From NCBI RefSeq assembly GCF_040545805.1, contig NZ_JBEPMO010000006.1:62001-126000 (forward strand): a stretch of 64,000 bases of DNA, given 5' to 3'. Numbering within the stretch: the first letter of the stretch is position 1; each line of letters opens with the position of its first letter. The DNA comes from Moheibacter stercoris (GTDB taxonomy: Bacteria > Bacteroidota > Bacteroidia > Flavobacteriales > Weeksellaceae). The notes below the pieces were generated by a model that saw nothing but the letters and a program-made list of their open reading frames with translations, was not told the DNA's origin and made no database searches. A program made the translations under genes and the position numbers. Below are positions 1 through 9,967 of this stretch, piece after piece.

Positions 1-2607
1 AACATTTTCAAAGATTAGATGCACCGTTTCGCTTAACACACTCTTTCCTATATCATTGGTAATATTTCGCAATTGAACGGTCATCCCCTTCAAAGTCGGC
101 GGCGCAGTGGGCGCTTCGGGCGCGTAGGCTGAAATTCGGTATTGAATTCCACCTTGTAAACTGCTTGTTTGATAGTCAAAATTCGGCTGAATGAACTCTA
201 AATGTTTGGCGTTGAAAGTGAGTTTTTCTTTGTCAAACCGAACCAATTGAGCCAAGGATAATTTCCCGTTGGGCAAGGAGAAGAAAATTCGTCCTTCTTT
301 TGCACTTTCCGTAGAAATCATTTCATTGGGTTTGGGTTTTAAATTTTTCTGGAATTTTACAATATATTCCTGCGGATTGATTTTTATGAATTGATGATCG
401 GTTTGATAAAAAACCGTCGGATATTGATTATTGGACAAGGTCAAATATCCTGGATAAGGATCATCTGGATTTTCTGAAATTGTTTCATTGATAAAAGGTT
501 CCCAAGTAGTTTGAGGCAAAGTCATACCATTCAACAAAGTCATTGGAGCACGTAAATTCATTCGATCAATCTGAACAGAATTTTCTCCGGTTTGGGAAAT
601 GGTATTGGTTTCGCTCATCATCGCGCGCAAATTTCCAAATGACAAGGAAACACCCAAATGATCTTCCTTGGTACTGACATCAAAAAGGGTGAAAATTTCC
701 ATCCTTCTTCGATTGACTTCCTCTAGAAAACCTTTTCTAGTATCTATTTCCGATTCATCATAATTTTGATCAACCGAATCGGGAGCTAGTAAATGTTGGT
801 TCATTTTGAAATCGACATTTACCTCACGAAAATCATTCTTTTCTTCCCAAGAACAAGTCGAAATTAAATCGCCAAAATCAATTAATTGACCTTCGTATTG
901 ATTGGTGTATATATCATAATTGTATTTGCTGTGGTAACGAACTCTACCTGTATACGGATGCGGCAAAGAAGGAATTAGTCGAATCAAATCAAAACCCATT
1001 CGTAAGTTTCCTTGGGTCAATTCATTGTTGGAATTATAATGACCTGACAGATGCAAATTCACCAATGGACTTGTGGCAATAAAAGCATTTTCTAGTACAA
1101 ATTGATGTTTTTGTACCAAATCTTTGTAAGGATTTGCACCTAAAACTTGAACCGTGAAATTATCCTTTTTCGCTGTTTTGATGTAGGTGGTTTTTAGCAT
1201 TTTTGGCGCCAAAACTTGACCATTTGCTTGGATAGGTTTATCGATCAGAAAATCCACATCTGCATTTGCACCAATTATTTCAGCTCCCTTGGAATCAGAA
1301 ACAAAAACAAAATTATTGTGCGATGAAAAATCCAAATTGGCTTCCATATCATAAATTTCAGAATCTTCCTCGTCTGGATTTGCCTTGCGTTGCCACAAAT
1401 GATAGTTTTCGGTAAGCTGAGAAAATTTCGCCTTTTCATCATTTAACATTATATATCCAGGCATCATTCGGAGTGATGGTTGTTGAAGCTCAACTTTGGA
1501 TTGTGTGTCCAAGCCTTTCCAATGGGTTTTCAGTCCATTTTTAAGAAGTTGATAAATGTATCCGTTTCTTTCAACGGGTATTGTTTGGCCATTCTCAATT
1601 AATCTAGTTGTAAAATGCCATTGCGATTTCTGTATAGCAGATTGTCCTTCTATTTGAAAAAAAGGAGATGAACTATCCCGAATTTGGAACTCATTATCTG
1701 TAGTCGGAGTTAAATCTAAAAATAGGTTATTTTCTTTGGCGTCAAGTTGGAACTTGCGGCTGACTTGAAAATTTTTGGAATCACCAAAGACCTCCACATT
1801 TACTTCTTGCATTTGCGCCAAGGAAAGTTTCCCTCGTTGAAAATTAAATCTCATTTGAGGAGAAAATCCAAGCTTCATTTTTTGCGCATCCAATCCATAG
1901 GAATCATCATTTCCCATTTCAACATCATTGTCCAAATTCAATTCGAGTGAAAACAGATTCAATTGATTGACGATGATTTCTCCATTGTTGGGCGTTACAG
2001 GAACACGAAAATTAATTTTACCCGATTTAATTTTCACCCCAACGAAGGTCTTCCCAGGAGCCTGAACTCCTAAATAATTTGCATTGATCCAAACACTTCC
2101 TTTGGGCAATTTAATTTCCTCAATGGAATTTGGACCAAGAAGATTTCGCGTAATTTTCACTGAAATATACAGAATCGGTGTAGTAGAATTGGACATTCTG
2201 ATACTCGAAACTTGCTGATAACGTATAAAATCAAAATACACTTCGGAACCCGAAATCGTTGGAAATGGCCCCAAAGTCATTTCGGGTTTTGGATTGAAAT
2301 GAAAATCACTAAACTGAGTAGGAATTTGAATTAAATCCGCTAGTTTTTCACGTTTAATAACTTCAAATTCAGGATTTTCTGTAACAATAAGATTTTTAGC
2401 AATCTTTTTTAGAAAAGATGAATTCTGAATTTTTCGTTTAATACGAGATTTCGATTCGATTGTGGGAGTTTCAATACTCGAAAATTGAAGAGTAGATTTT
2501 TGTAAATGAGAGACCAATTGATTGATTTGTTCTCTTTTTTCATCGGTAGAAACATCCAAATTATACAAGGTTTTTTGGAGTATTTCTGGGGAAATAATTG
2601 CGCCCAT
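1..2607 (-). CDS. Very large protein of unknown function, C-terminal part beyond the left edge
   Basis: I read this frame directly: starting at the ATG at 2605-2607 there are 869 codons with no stop down to base 1, so the gene is real and continues outside the window. The product starts MGAIISPEIL, has no signal peptide or membrane segment that I can see, and is rich in beta-prone stretches. The short motif GKLSLAQ recurs (about nt 1820-1840 and 240-260), suggesting repeated domains. I do not recognise the family and propose no function. It is divergent from the UbiA-like gene at 2765, with about 150 bases between them. Confidence 0.85.
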   Translation of the reverse strand, partial: MGAIISPEILQKTLYNLDVSTDEKREQINQLVSHLQKSTLQFSSIETPTIESKSRIKRKIQNSSFLKKIAKNLIVTENPEFEVIKREKLADLIQIPTQFSDFHFNPKPEMTLGPFPTISGSEVYFDFIRYQQVSSIRMSNSTTPILYISVKITRNLLGPNSIEEIKLPKGSVWINANYLGVQAPGKTFVGVKIKSGKINFRVPVTPNNGEIIVNQLNLFSLELNLDNDVEMGNDDSYGLDAQKMKLGFSPQMRFNFQRGKLSLAQMQEVNVEVFGDSKNFQVSRKFQLDAKENNLFLDLTPTTDNEFQIRDSSSPFFQIEGQSAIQKSQWHFTTRLIENGQTIPVERNGYIYQLLKNGLKTHWKGLDTQSKVELQQPSLRMMPGYIMLNDEKAKFSQLTENYHLWQRKANPDEEDSEIYDMEANLDFSSHNNFVFVSDSKGAEIIGANADVDFLIDKPIQANGQVLAPKMLKTTYIKTAKKDNFTVQVLGANPYKDLVQKHQFVLENAFIATSPLVNLHLSGHYNSNNELTQGNLRMGFDLIRLIPSLPHPYTGRVRYHSKYNYDIYTNQYEGQLIDFGDLISTCSWEEKNDFREVNVDFKMNQHLLAPDSVDQNYDESEIDTRKGFLEEVNRRRMEIFTLFDVSTKEDHLGVSLSFGNLRAMMSETNTISQTGENSVQIDRMNLRAPMTLLNGMTLPQTTWEPFINETISENPDDPYPGYLTLSNNQYPTVFYQTDHQFIKINPQEYIVKFQKNLKPKPNEMISTESAKEGRIFFSLPNGKLSLAQLVRFDKEKLTFNAKHLEFIQPNFDYQTSSLQGGIQYRISAYAPEAPTAPPTLKGMTVQLRNITNDIGKSVLSETVHLIFENV

Positions 2608-2751
2608 TGCATTGGTATTAAGTATAAATTAGTAGAGGTTTAAGCAGATTTTTTTAATCTATCTATAAAATTACGCATTAAACGTCAATTGTTTACAAAA
2701 TTTAACAAGGTATTTTTCCTGATTTTGCGAGAGGAATTTTCCTAATTGAAA

Positions 2752-2759
2752 TATCTTTG
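2752..2759 (+). promoter_or_regulatory. -7 promoter element TATCTTTG for the UbiA-like gene
   Basis: The element matches the Bacteroidota -7 consensus TAnnTTTG exactly. It lies only 5 bases before the ATG at 2765, so the transcript probably has almost no leader. No good TTTG -33 box is seen at the usual distance. Confidence 0.4.
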
Positions 2760-2764
2760 AATGA

Positions 2765-3541
2765 ATGTTTCAAAAACTTATTATACAAACCAACATTTGG
2801 GTGGCGCTTTGCTTCACTGCTTTGGTGGTATTTTTTCAATTGAACTTGTATGAAATCTTTTATTCCGTTTGGGGAATTGCCTTTTTTGGGACTTTAGCGA
2901 TTTACAATTTCACCCGCATTAGCACAATCGAAGATTTCCTAAATCCAAAAAATCGCGGGCGCGTTTTCTTAACCATTTTGGGAAGCCTAGGAACCATCAT
3001 TTGTGTTTTGCTAAGAGGATTCGAGTTGAAAACCTTTTTGTATTTAGGCATATTAGGATTCATCAGTTTTTGTTATTCCTTGCCTTTTAAAGGTTTGGGA
3101 TTACGAGCGATTCCGTTTTTGAAGTTATTTTTGATTGCTTTTGTTTGGGCGGGAAGTTCCATTGGATTGCTTCTAGTCGTTCATCATTCTTTGCTGCAAC
3201 ATTATGCCCTATTTGCTTCGGTGTTCTTTTTTGTCGTTGGAATTACCATTCCTTTCGATATCCGAGATTATCCAACCGACTCAAAAGAATTGAAAACAAT
3301 TCCTCAATTGATTGGAATTCAATATGCGAAATATTTAGCCATTTCAAGTTTGATCCTAAGTGGAATTTTATTGGGAATCGATGTAGAAATATTGAGTCCT
3401 TTTGGAATTTCTTGGTTGATAACATTGGCAATTTCTATCACATTGGTTTTATTTTCATCAACCAAAAGAAAGAATTTCTATTATTCATTTTGGATGGAAG
3501 CTTGTTCGATTCTACCTCTTCTCTTTTATCTACTCTCTTAA
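2765..3541 (+). CDS. UbiA-like integral membrane protein
   Basis: The 258-aa product is almost entirely hydrophobic, with about eight or nine predicted membrane segments. A DIRDYPTD motif near residue 165, followed by KTIPQLIG, resembles the second aspartate-rich motif of UbiA-family prenyltransferases. The first motif (NxxxDxxxD) is not apparent: the matching region reads NFTRISTIEDF. The family normally transfers prenyl chains to aromatic or other acceptors at the membrane; with one motif missing, activity is uncertain. An ATG at 2761 is out of frame. The gene is monocistronic as far as can be seen. Confidence 0.6.
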   Translation: MFQKLIIQTNIWVALCFTALVVFFQLNLYEIFYSVWGIAFFGTLAIYNFTRISTIEDFLNPKNRGRVFLTILGSLGTIICVLLRGFELKTFLYLGILGFISFCYSLPFKGLGLRAIPFLKLFLIAFVWAGSSIGLLLVVHHSLLQHYALFASVFFFVVGITIPFDIRDYPTDSKELKTIPQLIGIQYAKYLAISSLILSGILLGIDVEILSPFGISWLITLAISITLVLFSSTKRKNFYYSFWMEACSILPLLFYLLS

Positions 3542-3626
3542 ATTTTTATTAAACTTTAATTGAGAACGAATCGATTAACTGTTTTAATTGGTAATTTTAA
3601 GGTCATAACCCCAAAATTAACTTAAT

Positions 3627-4175
3627 ATGGCTACGAAAAAAGCAACCCCAAAAAAAGATGCGCCGAAAGTTGCAGCAAAAAAAGATGCAGCAAAAACCTT
3701 GGATGATTTATTTGAAGATTGTTTAAAAGATGCGCTTTGGGCTGAAAATGCGGTGAAAGATGCATTGCCTAAAATGATCAAAAATGCGACATCTGCCAAA
3801 TTGAAAACAGCATTGGAAGATCATTTGGTAGAAACAAAAGAACACGTTAAAATCATCAAAGAAGCATTCAAATCTATCAAAGTAAAAGCTGAGGAGGAAA
3901 AATGCGATGCGATACAAGGTATCTTGGATGAAGGGGAAGGAATTCTCGAAAGTACTGAACCAGGTCCAGTTCGTGACGCCGGAATTATTGCGGCTTGTCA
4001 AAAAGTTGAACATTATGAAATTGCATCCTATGGAACCATGGTGGCCTATGCCAAAGTTCTCAAACACAAAGAAGCGAGAGATTTGATCAAATCAATCTTG
4101 AAACAAGAAAAAGCGGCTGATAAACTACTATCCAAATTGGCAACATCTGAAATTAATTTAAAAGCAGATAAGTAA
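3627..4175 (+). CDS. YciF/DUF892 ferritin-like stress protein
   Basis: The 182-aa protein has a Lys/Ala/Pro-rich basic tail (residues 1-24, MATKKATPKKDA and following) then a helical DUF892 (YciF-type) domain: LDDLFEDCLKDALWAENA, helices with Glu/His positions (HLVETKEHV, CQKVEHYEIASYGT). The family forms four-helix ferritin-like bundles and is usually general-stress induced; the exact role is not established. The basic extension, reminiscent of histone H1-like tails, might bind nucleic acid, which is inference. A possible -7 element TAATTTTA sits at 3592-3599. A terminator hairpin follows the gene. Confidence 0.85.
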   Translation: MATKKATPKKDAPKVAAKKDAAKTLDDLFEDCLKDALWAENAVKDALPKMIKNATSAKLKTALEDHLVETKEHVKIIKEAFKSIKVKAEEEKCDAIQGILDEGEGILESTEPGPVRDAGIIAACQKVEHYEIASYGTMVAYAKVLKHKEARDLIKSILKQEKAADKLLSKLATSEINLKADK

Positions 4176-4211
4176 TATACAAACGAATAATTTATCCGTT
4201 TATAATTTGAT

Positions 4212-4249
4212 TAAAAGGAATATAACTATTTAGGCTATGTTCCTTTTTT
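4212..4249 (+). terminator. Rho-independent terminator after the YciF-like gene
   Basis: An AAAAGGAA arm (4213-4220) pairs with TTCCTTTT (about 4240-4247), with extra ATA/TAT pairing inside, followed by a T run. Confidence 0.7.
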
Positions 4250-4295
4250 GTATGAACATATGTAAAAATTTTAACAATTCTTTAAGAATTATTCC

Positions 4296-4303
4296 TATCT
4301 TTA
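4296..4303 (+). promoter_or_regulatory. -7 element TATCTTTA upstream of the alpha-2-macroglobulin gene
   Basis: Seven of eight positions fit TAnnTTTG. It is 19 bases upstream of the ATG at 4323. No clear -33 TTTG was found. Confidence 0.35.
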
Positions 4304-4322
4304 AACTTAAATATTCAAACGA

Positions 4323-7300
4323 ATGAAAAACTTACTTTCTCTTTTTCTTATTTCTTCTTTGATTCTTATCGGTTGTAAATCAGAAAAAGAATCCAAATTA
4401 ATGGAAGTTAATCCTGAGTTCGCTGCCTATGTTTCGGCTTATTCTTCTGGATTAATTTCAACTCAAGGTACCATAAAAGTGATTCTTCAAGCTGAAATCC
4501 CTTTGGAAATCAATGAAGATCAATCATTAAAAAAAGAAATTTTCAAATTTTCGCCTTCTATCAATGGAAAAACTTACTTAGTTGACAATTTTACCCTAGA
4601 ATTTAGGCCAGATAAAAAATTGAATCAAGGGGAAATCTATACAGGAAAATTGGACTTATCACCTATTTATCCCAAAATCCCAAATGAATTAAAAACATTT
4701 GAATTTCAATTTCAGGCCAAAAAACAAGACTTTTCGGTTACTTTAGAAGGTTTGCAAGATTCTCAGGATGGTCAAGGAAATTATCAATTTACAGGAGATC
4801 TTTTCACTTCAGATATTGCTAAATCCCAAGATATTTCCAAGATGCTAACCGTTTCTTACGATGGAAAAGCATTACCTGTTAGCTGGGATCATTCTCAAAG
4901 TCAACGTAGTCATCGTTTCACTATCAATGGAATTTACGCCAAAGCAAAACCAGAAAATTTAACCCTAAAATGGAAAGGTAGTTCAATTTATGCAGAGAAA
5001 AATCTAACTTCCGAATTCACAGTTCCAGAAAAAGGAAATTTCAGTATAACCCAAATCAAAGCTGTTTCCTATCCGGAACAATACATTTCCGTTAATTTTT
5101 CAGAAGCACTGCAAACTGATTTGTTTCTAGATGGATTGATTGAAATTACGAAAACCGACAAAAGCGAAGAATCCAATGATTATTACGGAAATTCATCGGG
5201 CAGCTACATCAAATCAACCATTATCAATGGAAATGAATTAAAAATTTATACATCGAAAAAAATTGGGGGCGAATATGCCATTCAGTTCTTCCCAGGAATT
5301 GCGAGTTCATACGGGAATAAACTTAGCCAACCTATCAAAGAAACCATCAATCTTATCAACCTACATCCGCAAGTAAAATTCATAGGCAGTGGAAATATCA
5401 TCCCTTCGGCCGACGGAAAAGTAAATCTACCTTTTCAAGCCGTTGGTTTAAACGCTGTTCGGGTTGAGATTACAAAAATCTATGAAAATAACATTCACCA
5501 ATTCTTTCAATACAATCAATACGATCAAGTCAACAATTTGAAACCTGTTGGGAAAAAAGTTCTATCCAAGGTAATTCCAATTAGCAATTCTGAAAACTTC
5601 AATAGCAACGAAATGAATGTTTATCAATTGGAATTGTCCAAGTTCATTGAACCAGAACCTGGAGCCATTTACAATATCGAATTCAAGTTTGATCAAAAAT
5701 TTGCTGCTTATCCTTGTGCAGGTAATTCAAGCGAATTTTTAACCAGTCTTGAACCCAAAGAAGATGAATTTTACAAAGATTCTGAAATGTACGAATATGG
5801 TTATGATGGTTATTACGATTATTACGACTACGATTATTATTATCCCGAAGGATACAATTGGCAAGACCGCGATAATCCATGCACCGTTTCCTATTATACA
5901 TCAGATAAAAATGTCAGCAAGAATGTGTTGGCTAGTAATTTGGGAATTAATTTTAAATTGGGGAAAGATAAAATTGCTCAAGTTGCCATAACCGATATTA
6001 TTTCGGCTGAACCCATGGAAAACGTCACGATCAAAGCCTATGATTTGCAAAACCAATTAGTTGGAGAAGGAAGTACGGACGGAAAAGGTTTTGCGAATTT
6101 CGCTTTAACTCGTAAACCTTTTTTGGTAATTGCTGAAAAAAACAACCAAAAAGGATATGTAAAAGTTGACAATGGTTCTTCTTTATCCTTGGCCAATTTT
6201 GATGTGGAAGGCGAATCCTCATCCACTGGTTTGGGTGGATTTATATATGGAGAACGAGGTGTTTGGAGACCTGGCGACAAAATGCACTTAACTTTTGTGA
6301 TGTACCAATCTTTGACTCAAATTTCCAATGAGCAACCTGCCATTATGGAATTAAAAAGTCCCGATGGTCAATTGATGCAACGAAAAGTCAATACCAATCC
6401 TATCAACGGTTTTTACACTTTTGAAATGGAAACTCCTGTTGATGCGAAAACAGGAAATTGGTCGGCTATCGTAAAAGTAGGTGGAATGAACTTCCATAAA
6501 TCCTTGAAAATTGAAACCATCAAACCCAATCGATTAAAAATCAACACCCTCTTCCCTTCCGAAATTTTGACAAAATCAAGTTCAGGAGACGGATTTAAAA
6601 TTAAATCCAATTGGCTAAGTGGTGCTGAAGCTCAAAATTTAAAAGCAACCATAACGGGAACATTGTTTACAGACGAAACATCGTTTAAAAATTTCCCTAA
6701 ATACACCTTTACAGATCCTTCAAGATCTTTTCCACTGCAAGAATTGACCCTATTTGAGGGTGCTTTGAATAGTTCAGGCGAAGCCAATATTCCAACCAAT
6801 ATTAATTTCAGCAATCCCTCACCAGGTATGCTTAAATTAGGAATTTTCACCAAGGTATTTGAAACTGGCGGTGACTTTAGCACTTCGTATGTAACCAAAG
6901 ATTTTTCTCCTTATAATTCTTATGTTGGCTTAGAAATTCCAACCAATAATGATTACTACGAAATGTTGGAAACGGGAAAAAATCATCGAATTAATATTGC
7001 TTCCGTTGACTTTAGAGGAAATCCTATTTCAAAAAACAACCTAAAGGTTTTCATTTATAAAATCAAAAATTCATGGTGGTACAATTCCAATCAAAACGAT
7101 TTGGCCTATTATGTCAATCGTTCCTATGAATTTTTGAAACAAGAAAAAATAGTATCTACAGAAGATGGAAAAGGATTCTTTACGTTGAATATTCCAAATG
7201 ACGATTACGGTAATTATTTCATCAGAGTTGTGGATCAGGAAAGTGGTCACGCCGCAGGAAAAACCATTTGGATCGATTGGCCAGATTGGAGAAGTCGATC

Positions 7301-9914
7301 TGATGGAAAATCAGAAAGTGCAGCAATCTTAACATTTAAGGCAGACAAAACTTCCTATGAAGTTGGCGAAATTGCTCAACTAACCATTCCGTCTTCGGTT
7401 GAAGGTCGTGCGATGCTAAGCTTTGAAAATGGAGTTAAAGTCCTAGATAGAAAATGGATTGATACAAAGGACGGACAAACACAGTTTGACATCAAAATCA
7501 CTCCCGAAATGGCTCCTAATTTTTATGTTAACATTAGTTTAATTCAGCCTCATAGTGCAACAGAAAATGATCGTCCCATCAGAATGTATGGTGTAATTCC
7601 TATTCAAGTTGAAAATCCTGATAGACGACTAAATCCTGTTATCAAATCTCCTGAATCCATCCGTCCTAATGCCAATTTCACCGTTTCGGTTTCAGAAAAA
7701 TCAGGCAAGCCGATGACCTACACTTTGGCTGTTGTGGACGAAGGTTTATTGGATATCACCAATTACAAAACACCTGATATTTATGGTCATTTCAACCAAA
7801 AACAAGCTTTGGGCGTGAATACTTGGGATATTTTTAATTATGTCTTGGGTGCTTATGGTGGACGAATTGAAAGCGTATTCACCATTGGTGGAGACCAAGC
7901 ATTGGCAAATTCGAATAAAGAAAAAATCAACCGATTCAAACCAGTTGTGAGTTTTATTGGTCCTTTTACGATTGGAAAGGGAGAATCGAAAACTCATCAA
8001 TTGAAAATGGAAAATTATGTTGGTTCAGTCAAAGTGATGGTTGTAGCAGCCAATGGACCTAGCTTTGGAAGTACGGAGAAAATCATGAAGGTGAAACAAC
8101 CGCTCATGACACTAACCACAATTCCACGCGTATTAAATCCTGGAGACGAAATCACGTTGCCAATCAATGTATTTGCCATGGAAAATCATGTCAAAAATGT
8201 AAATGTATCGGTTAAATCCAATGATTTAATTCAATTCGTTGATGGGAATAATAAATCTCTGAATTTCGGGAAAATTGGAGATCAATTAGCCAATTTCACC
8301 ATTAAAGTTTCTGAAAAATTAGGCAAAGCGACTCTAACTGTCAATACTGTTTCAGGTTCTGAAAAAACGTCTGAAGCCATAGAAATTGAAGTCAGAAGTC
8401 CCAATCCTCCTATGACTTTTACAGACACTAAGGAAATTCAAAGAAATCAGTCTTGGGCGATGAACTATTCTCCCTTTGGAATGACTGGAACAACCGATAC
8501 AAAATTGGTATTATCCAATGTTCCCAATTTAAATTTGGATGAACGTTTAGGTTACCTCATCCAATATCCGCATGGATGTTTGGAACAAATCACATCCAGT
8601 GCATTTCCTCAGTTATATTTGGATAAGTTGACCAATTTGACAGAAAAGCAGAAAAGAGATATTCAAAATAATGTTCAAGAAGTTTTGAAAAAATTCAAAT
8701 CCTACCAAAATCCAAGTGGTGGTTTGGGCTATTGGCCTGGAAATGGAGAATCCAATCAATGGTCAACCACCTATGCTCTTCATTTCGTTTTAAAAGCTGA
8801 ATCACTCGGATACGCTCTTCCAGCTGGATTAAAAGATGGAATGATAAAGTTCCAGCAAAAAGTATCAAAAGATTGGAACGGATACAATGAACAATATTAT
8901 TACAATGATTTGGACCAAGCCTATCGCTTGTATACGCTTGCATTGGCAGGGAAACCCGAAATGGGCTTGATGAATCGCCTCAAAGAGAAAAAGACCAATC
9001 TATCTACAATTTGGCGTTTGGCGGCTTCTTATAAGCAAGTTGGTCAAGATGCGATTGCTAAAAAATTGGTTTCCAAATTGGATACAAAAGTGAAAGAATA
9101 CAAATTCAACGAATATACCTATGGATCTTCCTTGAGAGATGAAGCAATGATTTTGGAAACTTTGACTCTTTTGGGTGAAAGAGAAAAGGGATTGATCGTA
9201 TTGAAAAGTTTAGCCTCCAGACTAAATTCTAATAGCTGGTATAGCACCCAAACTACGGCTTATTCTTTAATGGCAATCGCTGAATATTTAGGAAAAAACA
9301 AAATTGGAAAATCCATCAATGCTACGGTAGTAATCAATGGAAAAAGTTCAACTGTAACTTCTGAAAAATCCTTTGTAACCGTAGACCTTCCAGAAATGGC
9401 AGGAAATTTCTCAATCAAAGACAATTCGGGAACGGTATTATTTGCGGAATTGGTTCGAACGGGTGTAAGTATGAGCGAAACTATCCCTCAAGAAAATAAA
9501 AATCTGAACATGAGTGTAGTCTATTACAATCGAGACAATGAGGTAATTGACCCTACGAACTTGCCTCAAGGAACAGATTTCAAATGTATCGTAACGATTT
9601 CCAATCCTGGAATGCTAGGCAATTACAAAGAATTAGCATTGACTCAAATGTTCCCATCAGGATGGGAAATTATCAATACAAGACTGAACAATCAAGCTAC
9701 TTCTTTTCAAAATTTAGGATTGAAATATCAAGATTTCAGAGATGATCGCGTGTATTCCTATTTTGATCTAAGAGCTGCTCAGCAAGTTTCCATTACGGTA
9801 TTGTTAAATGCAACTTATCGCGGTAATTTCTATTTACCTTCGATGTATACAGAGGCAATGTATGATAATTCCATCTATGCCATAACTCCAGGAAAACGAG
9901 TAAACGTCAAATAA
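4323..9914 (+). CDS. Bacterial alpha-2-macroglobulin lipoprotein with thioester
   Basis: The 1863-aa protein starts with a lipoprotein signal (LILIGC, lipidated Cys18) and carries the MG-domain layout of bacterial alpha-2-macroglobulins, with the bait and macroglobulin region in the middle. The thioester motif is CLEQ at Cys1419-Gln1422 in the context YPHGCLEQ, followed by a helical complement-like domain (about 1400-1700) and a receptor-binding-like end. The family traps invading proteases by covalent capture at the cell surface. A Tyr/Asp-rich stretch near residues 489-515 (YGYDGYYDYYDYDYYY) is an unusual insert. The usual partner penicillin-binding protein 1C is not adjacent. A strong terminator follows. 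Confidence 0.92.
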   Translation: MKNLLSLFLISSLILIGCKSEKESKLMEVNPEFAAYVSAYSSGLISTQGTIKVILQAEIPLEINEDQSLKKEIFKFSPSINGKTYLVDNFTLEFRPDKKLNQGEIYTGKLDLSPIYPKIPNELKTFEFQFQAKKQDFSVTLEGLQDSQDGQGNYQFTGDLFTSDIAKSQDISKMLTVSYDGKALPVSWDHSQSQRSHRFTINGIYAKAKPENLTLKWKGSSIYAEKNLTSEFTVPEKGNFSITQIKAVSYPEQYISVNFSEALQTDLFLDGLIEITKTDKSEESNDYYGNSSGSYIKSTIINGNELKIYTSKKIGGEYAIQFFPGIASSYGNKLSQPIKETINLINLHPQVKFIGSGNIIPSADGKVNLPFQAVGLNAVRVEITKIYENNIHQFFQYNQYDQVNNLKPVGKKVLSKVIPISNSENFNSNEMNVYQLELSKFIEPEPGAIYNIEFKFDQKFAAYPCAGNSSEFLTSLEPKEDEFYKDSEMYEYGYDGYYDYYDYDYYYPEGYNWQDRDNPCTVSYYTSDKNVSKNVLASNLGINFKLGKDKIAQVAITDIISAEPMENVTIKAYDLQNQLVGEGSTDGKGFANFALTRKPFLVIAEKNNQKGYVKVDNGSSLSLANFDVEGESSSTGLGGFIYGERGVWRPGDKMHLTFVMYQSLTQISNEQPAIMELKSPDGQLMQRKVNTNPINGFYTFEMETPVDAKTGNWSAIVKVGGMNFHKSLKIETIKPNRLKINTLFPSEILTKSSSGDGFKIKSNWLSGAEAQNLKATITGTLFTDETSFKNFPKYTFTDPSRSFPLQELTLFEGALNSSGEANIPTNINFSNPSPGMLKLGIFTKVFETGGDFSTSYVTKDFSPYNSYVGLEIPTNNDYYEMLETGKNHRINIASVDFRGNPISKNNLKVFIYKIKNSWWYNSNQNDLAYYVNRSYEFLKQEKIVSTEDGKGFFTLNIPNDDYGNYFIRVVDQESGHAAGKTIWIDWPDWRSRSDGKSESAAILTFKADKTSYEVGEIAQLTIPSSVEGRAMLSFENGVKVLDRKWIDTKDGQTQFDIKITPEMAPNFYVNISLIQPHSATENDRPIRMYGVIPIQVENPDRRLNPVIKSPESIRPNANFTVSVSEKSGKPMTYTLAVVDEGLLDITNYKTPDIYGHFNQKQALGVNTWDIFNYVLGAYGGRIESVFTIGGDQALANSNKEKINRFKPVVSFIGPFTIGKGESKTHQLKMENYVGSVKVMVVAANGPSFGSTEKIMKVKQPLMTLTTIPRVLNPGDEITLPINVFAMENHVKNVNVSVKSNDLIQFVDGNNKSLNFGKIGDQLANFTIKVSEKLGKATLTVNTVSGSEKTSEAIEIEVRSPNPPMTFTDTKEIQRNQSWAMNYSPFGMTGTTDTKLVLSNVPNLNLDERLGYLIQYPHGCLEQITSSAFPQLYLDKLTNLTEKQKRDIQNNVQEVLKKFKSYQNPSGGLGYWPGNGESNQWSTTYALHFVLKAESLGYALPAGLKDGMIKFQQKVSKDWNGYNEQYYYNDLDQAYRLYTLALAGKPEMGLMNRLKEKKTNLSTIWRLAASYKQVGQDAIAKKLVSKLDTKVKEYKFNEYTYGSSLRDEAMILETLTLLGEREKGLIVLKSLASRLNSNSWYSTQTTAYSLMAIAEYLGKNKIGKSINATVVINGKSSTVTSEKSFVTVDLPEMAGNFSIKDNSGTVLFAELVRTGVSMSETIPQENKNLNMSVVYYNRDNEVIDPTNLPQGTDFKCIVTISNPGMLGNYKELALTQMFPSGWEIINTRLNNQATSFQNLGLKYQDFRDDRVYSYFDLRAAQQVSITVLLNATYRGNFYLPSMYTEAMYDNSIYAITPGKRVNVK

Positions 9915-9920
9915 AAGCAA

Positions 9921-9953
9921 AAAAAAATCCGGTGATAATCACCGGATTTTTTA
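9921..9953. terminator. Bidirectional terminator
   Basis: ATCCGGTGAT (9927-9936) and ATCACCGGAT (9938-9947) form a perfect hairpin with A tract before and T tract after. It serves the convergent genes ending at 9914 (+) and 9968 (-). Confidence 0.85.
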
Positions 9954-9967
9954 TTTACATTTTCTAA

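Noticed and set aside
2409..2612. 67-codon - strand frame MQWAQLF at the start of the large unknown gene
   Set aside because: The overlapping frame from ATG 2607 stays open for at least 869 codons, so this short one is a shadow.
8695..8943. Open frame on the - strand within the alpha-2-macroglobulin gene
   Set aside because: Shadow frame; the + strand gene is continuous and well supported.
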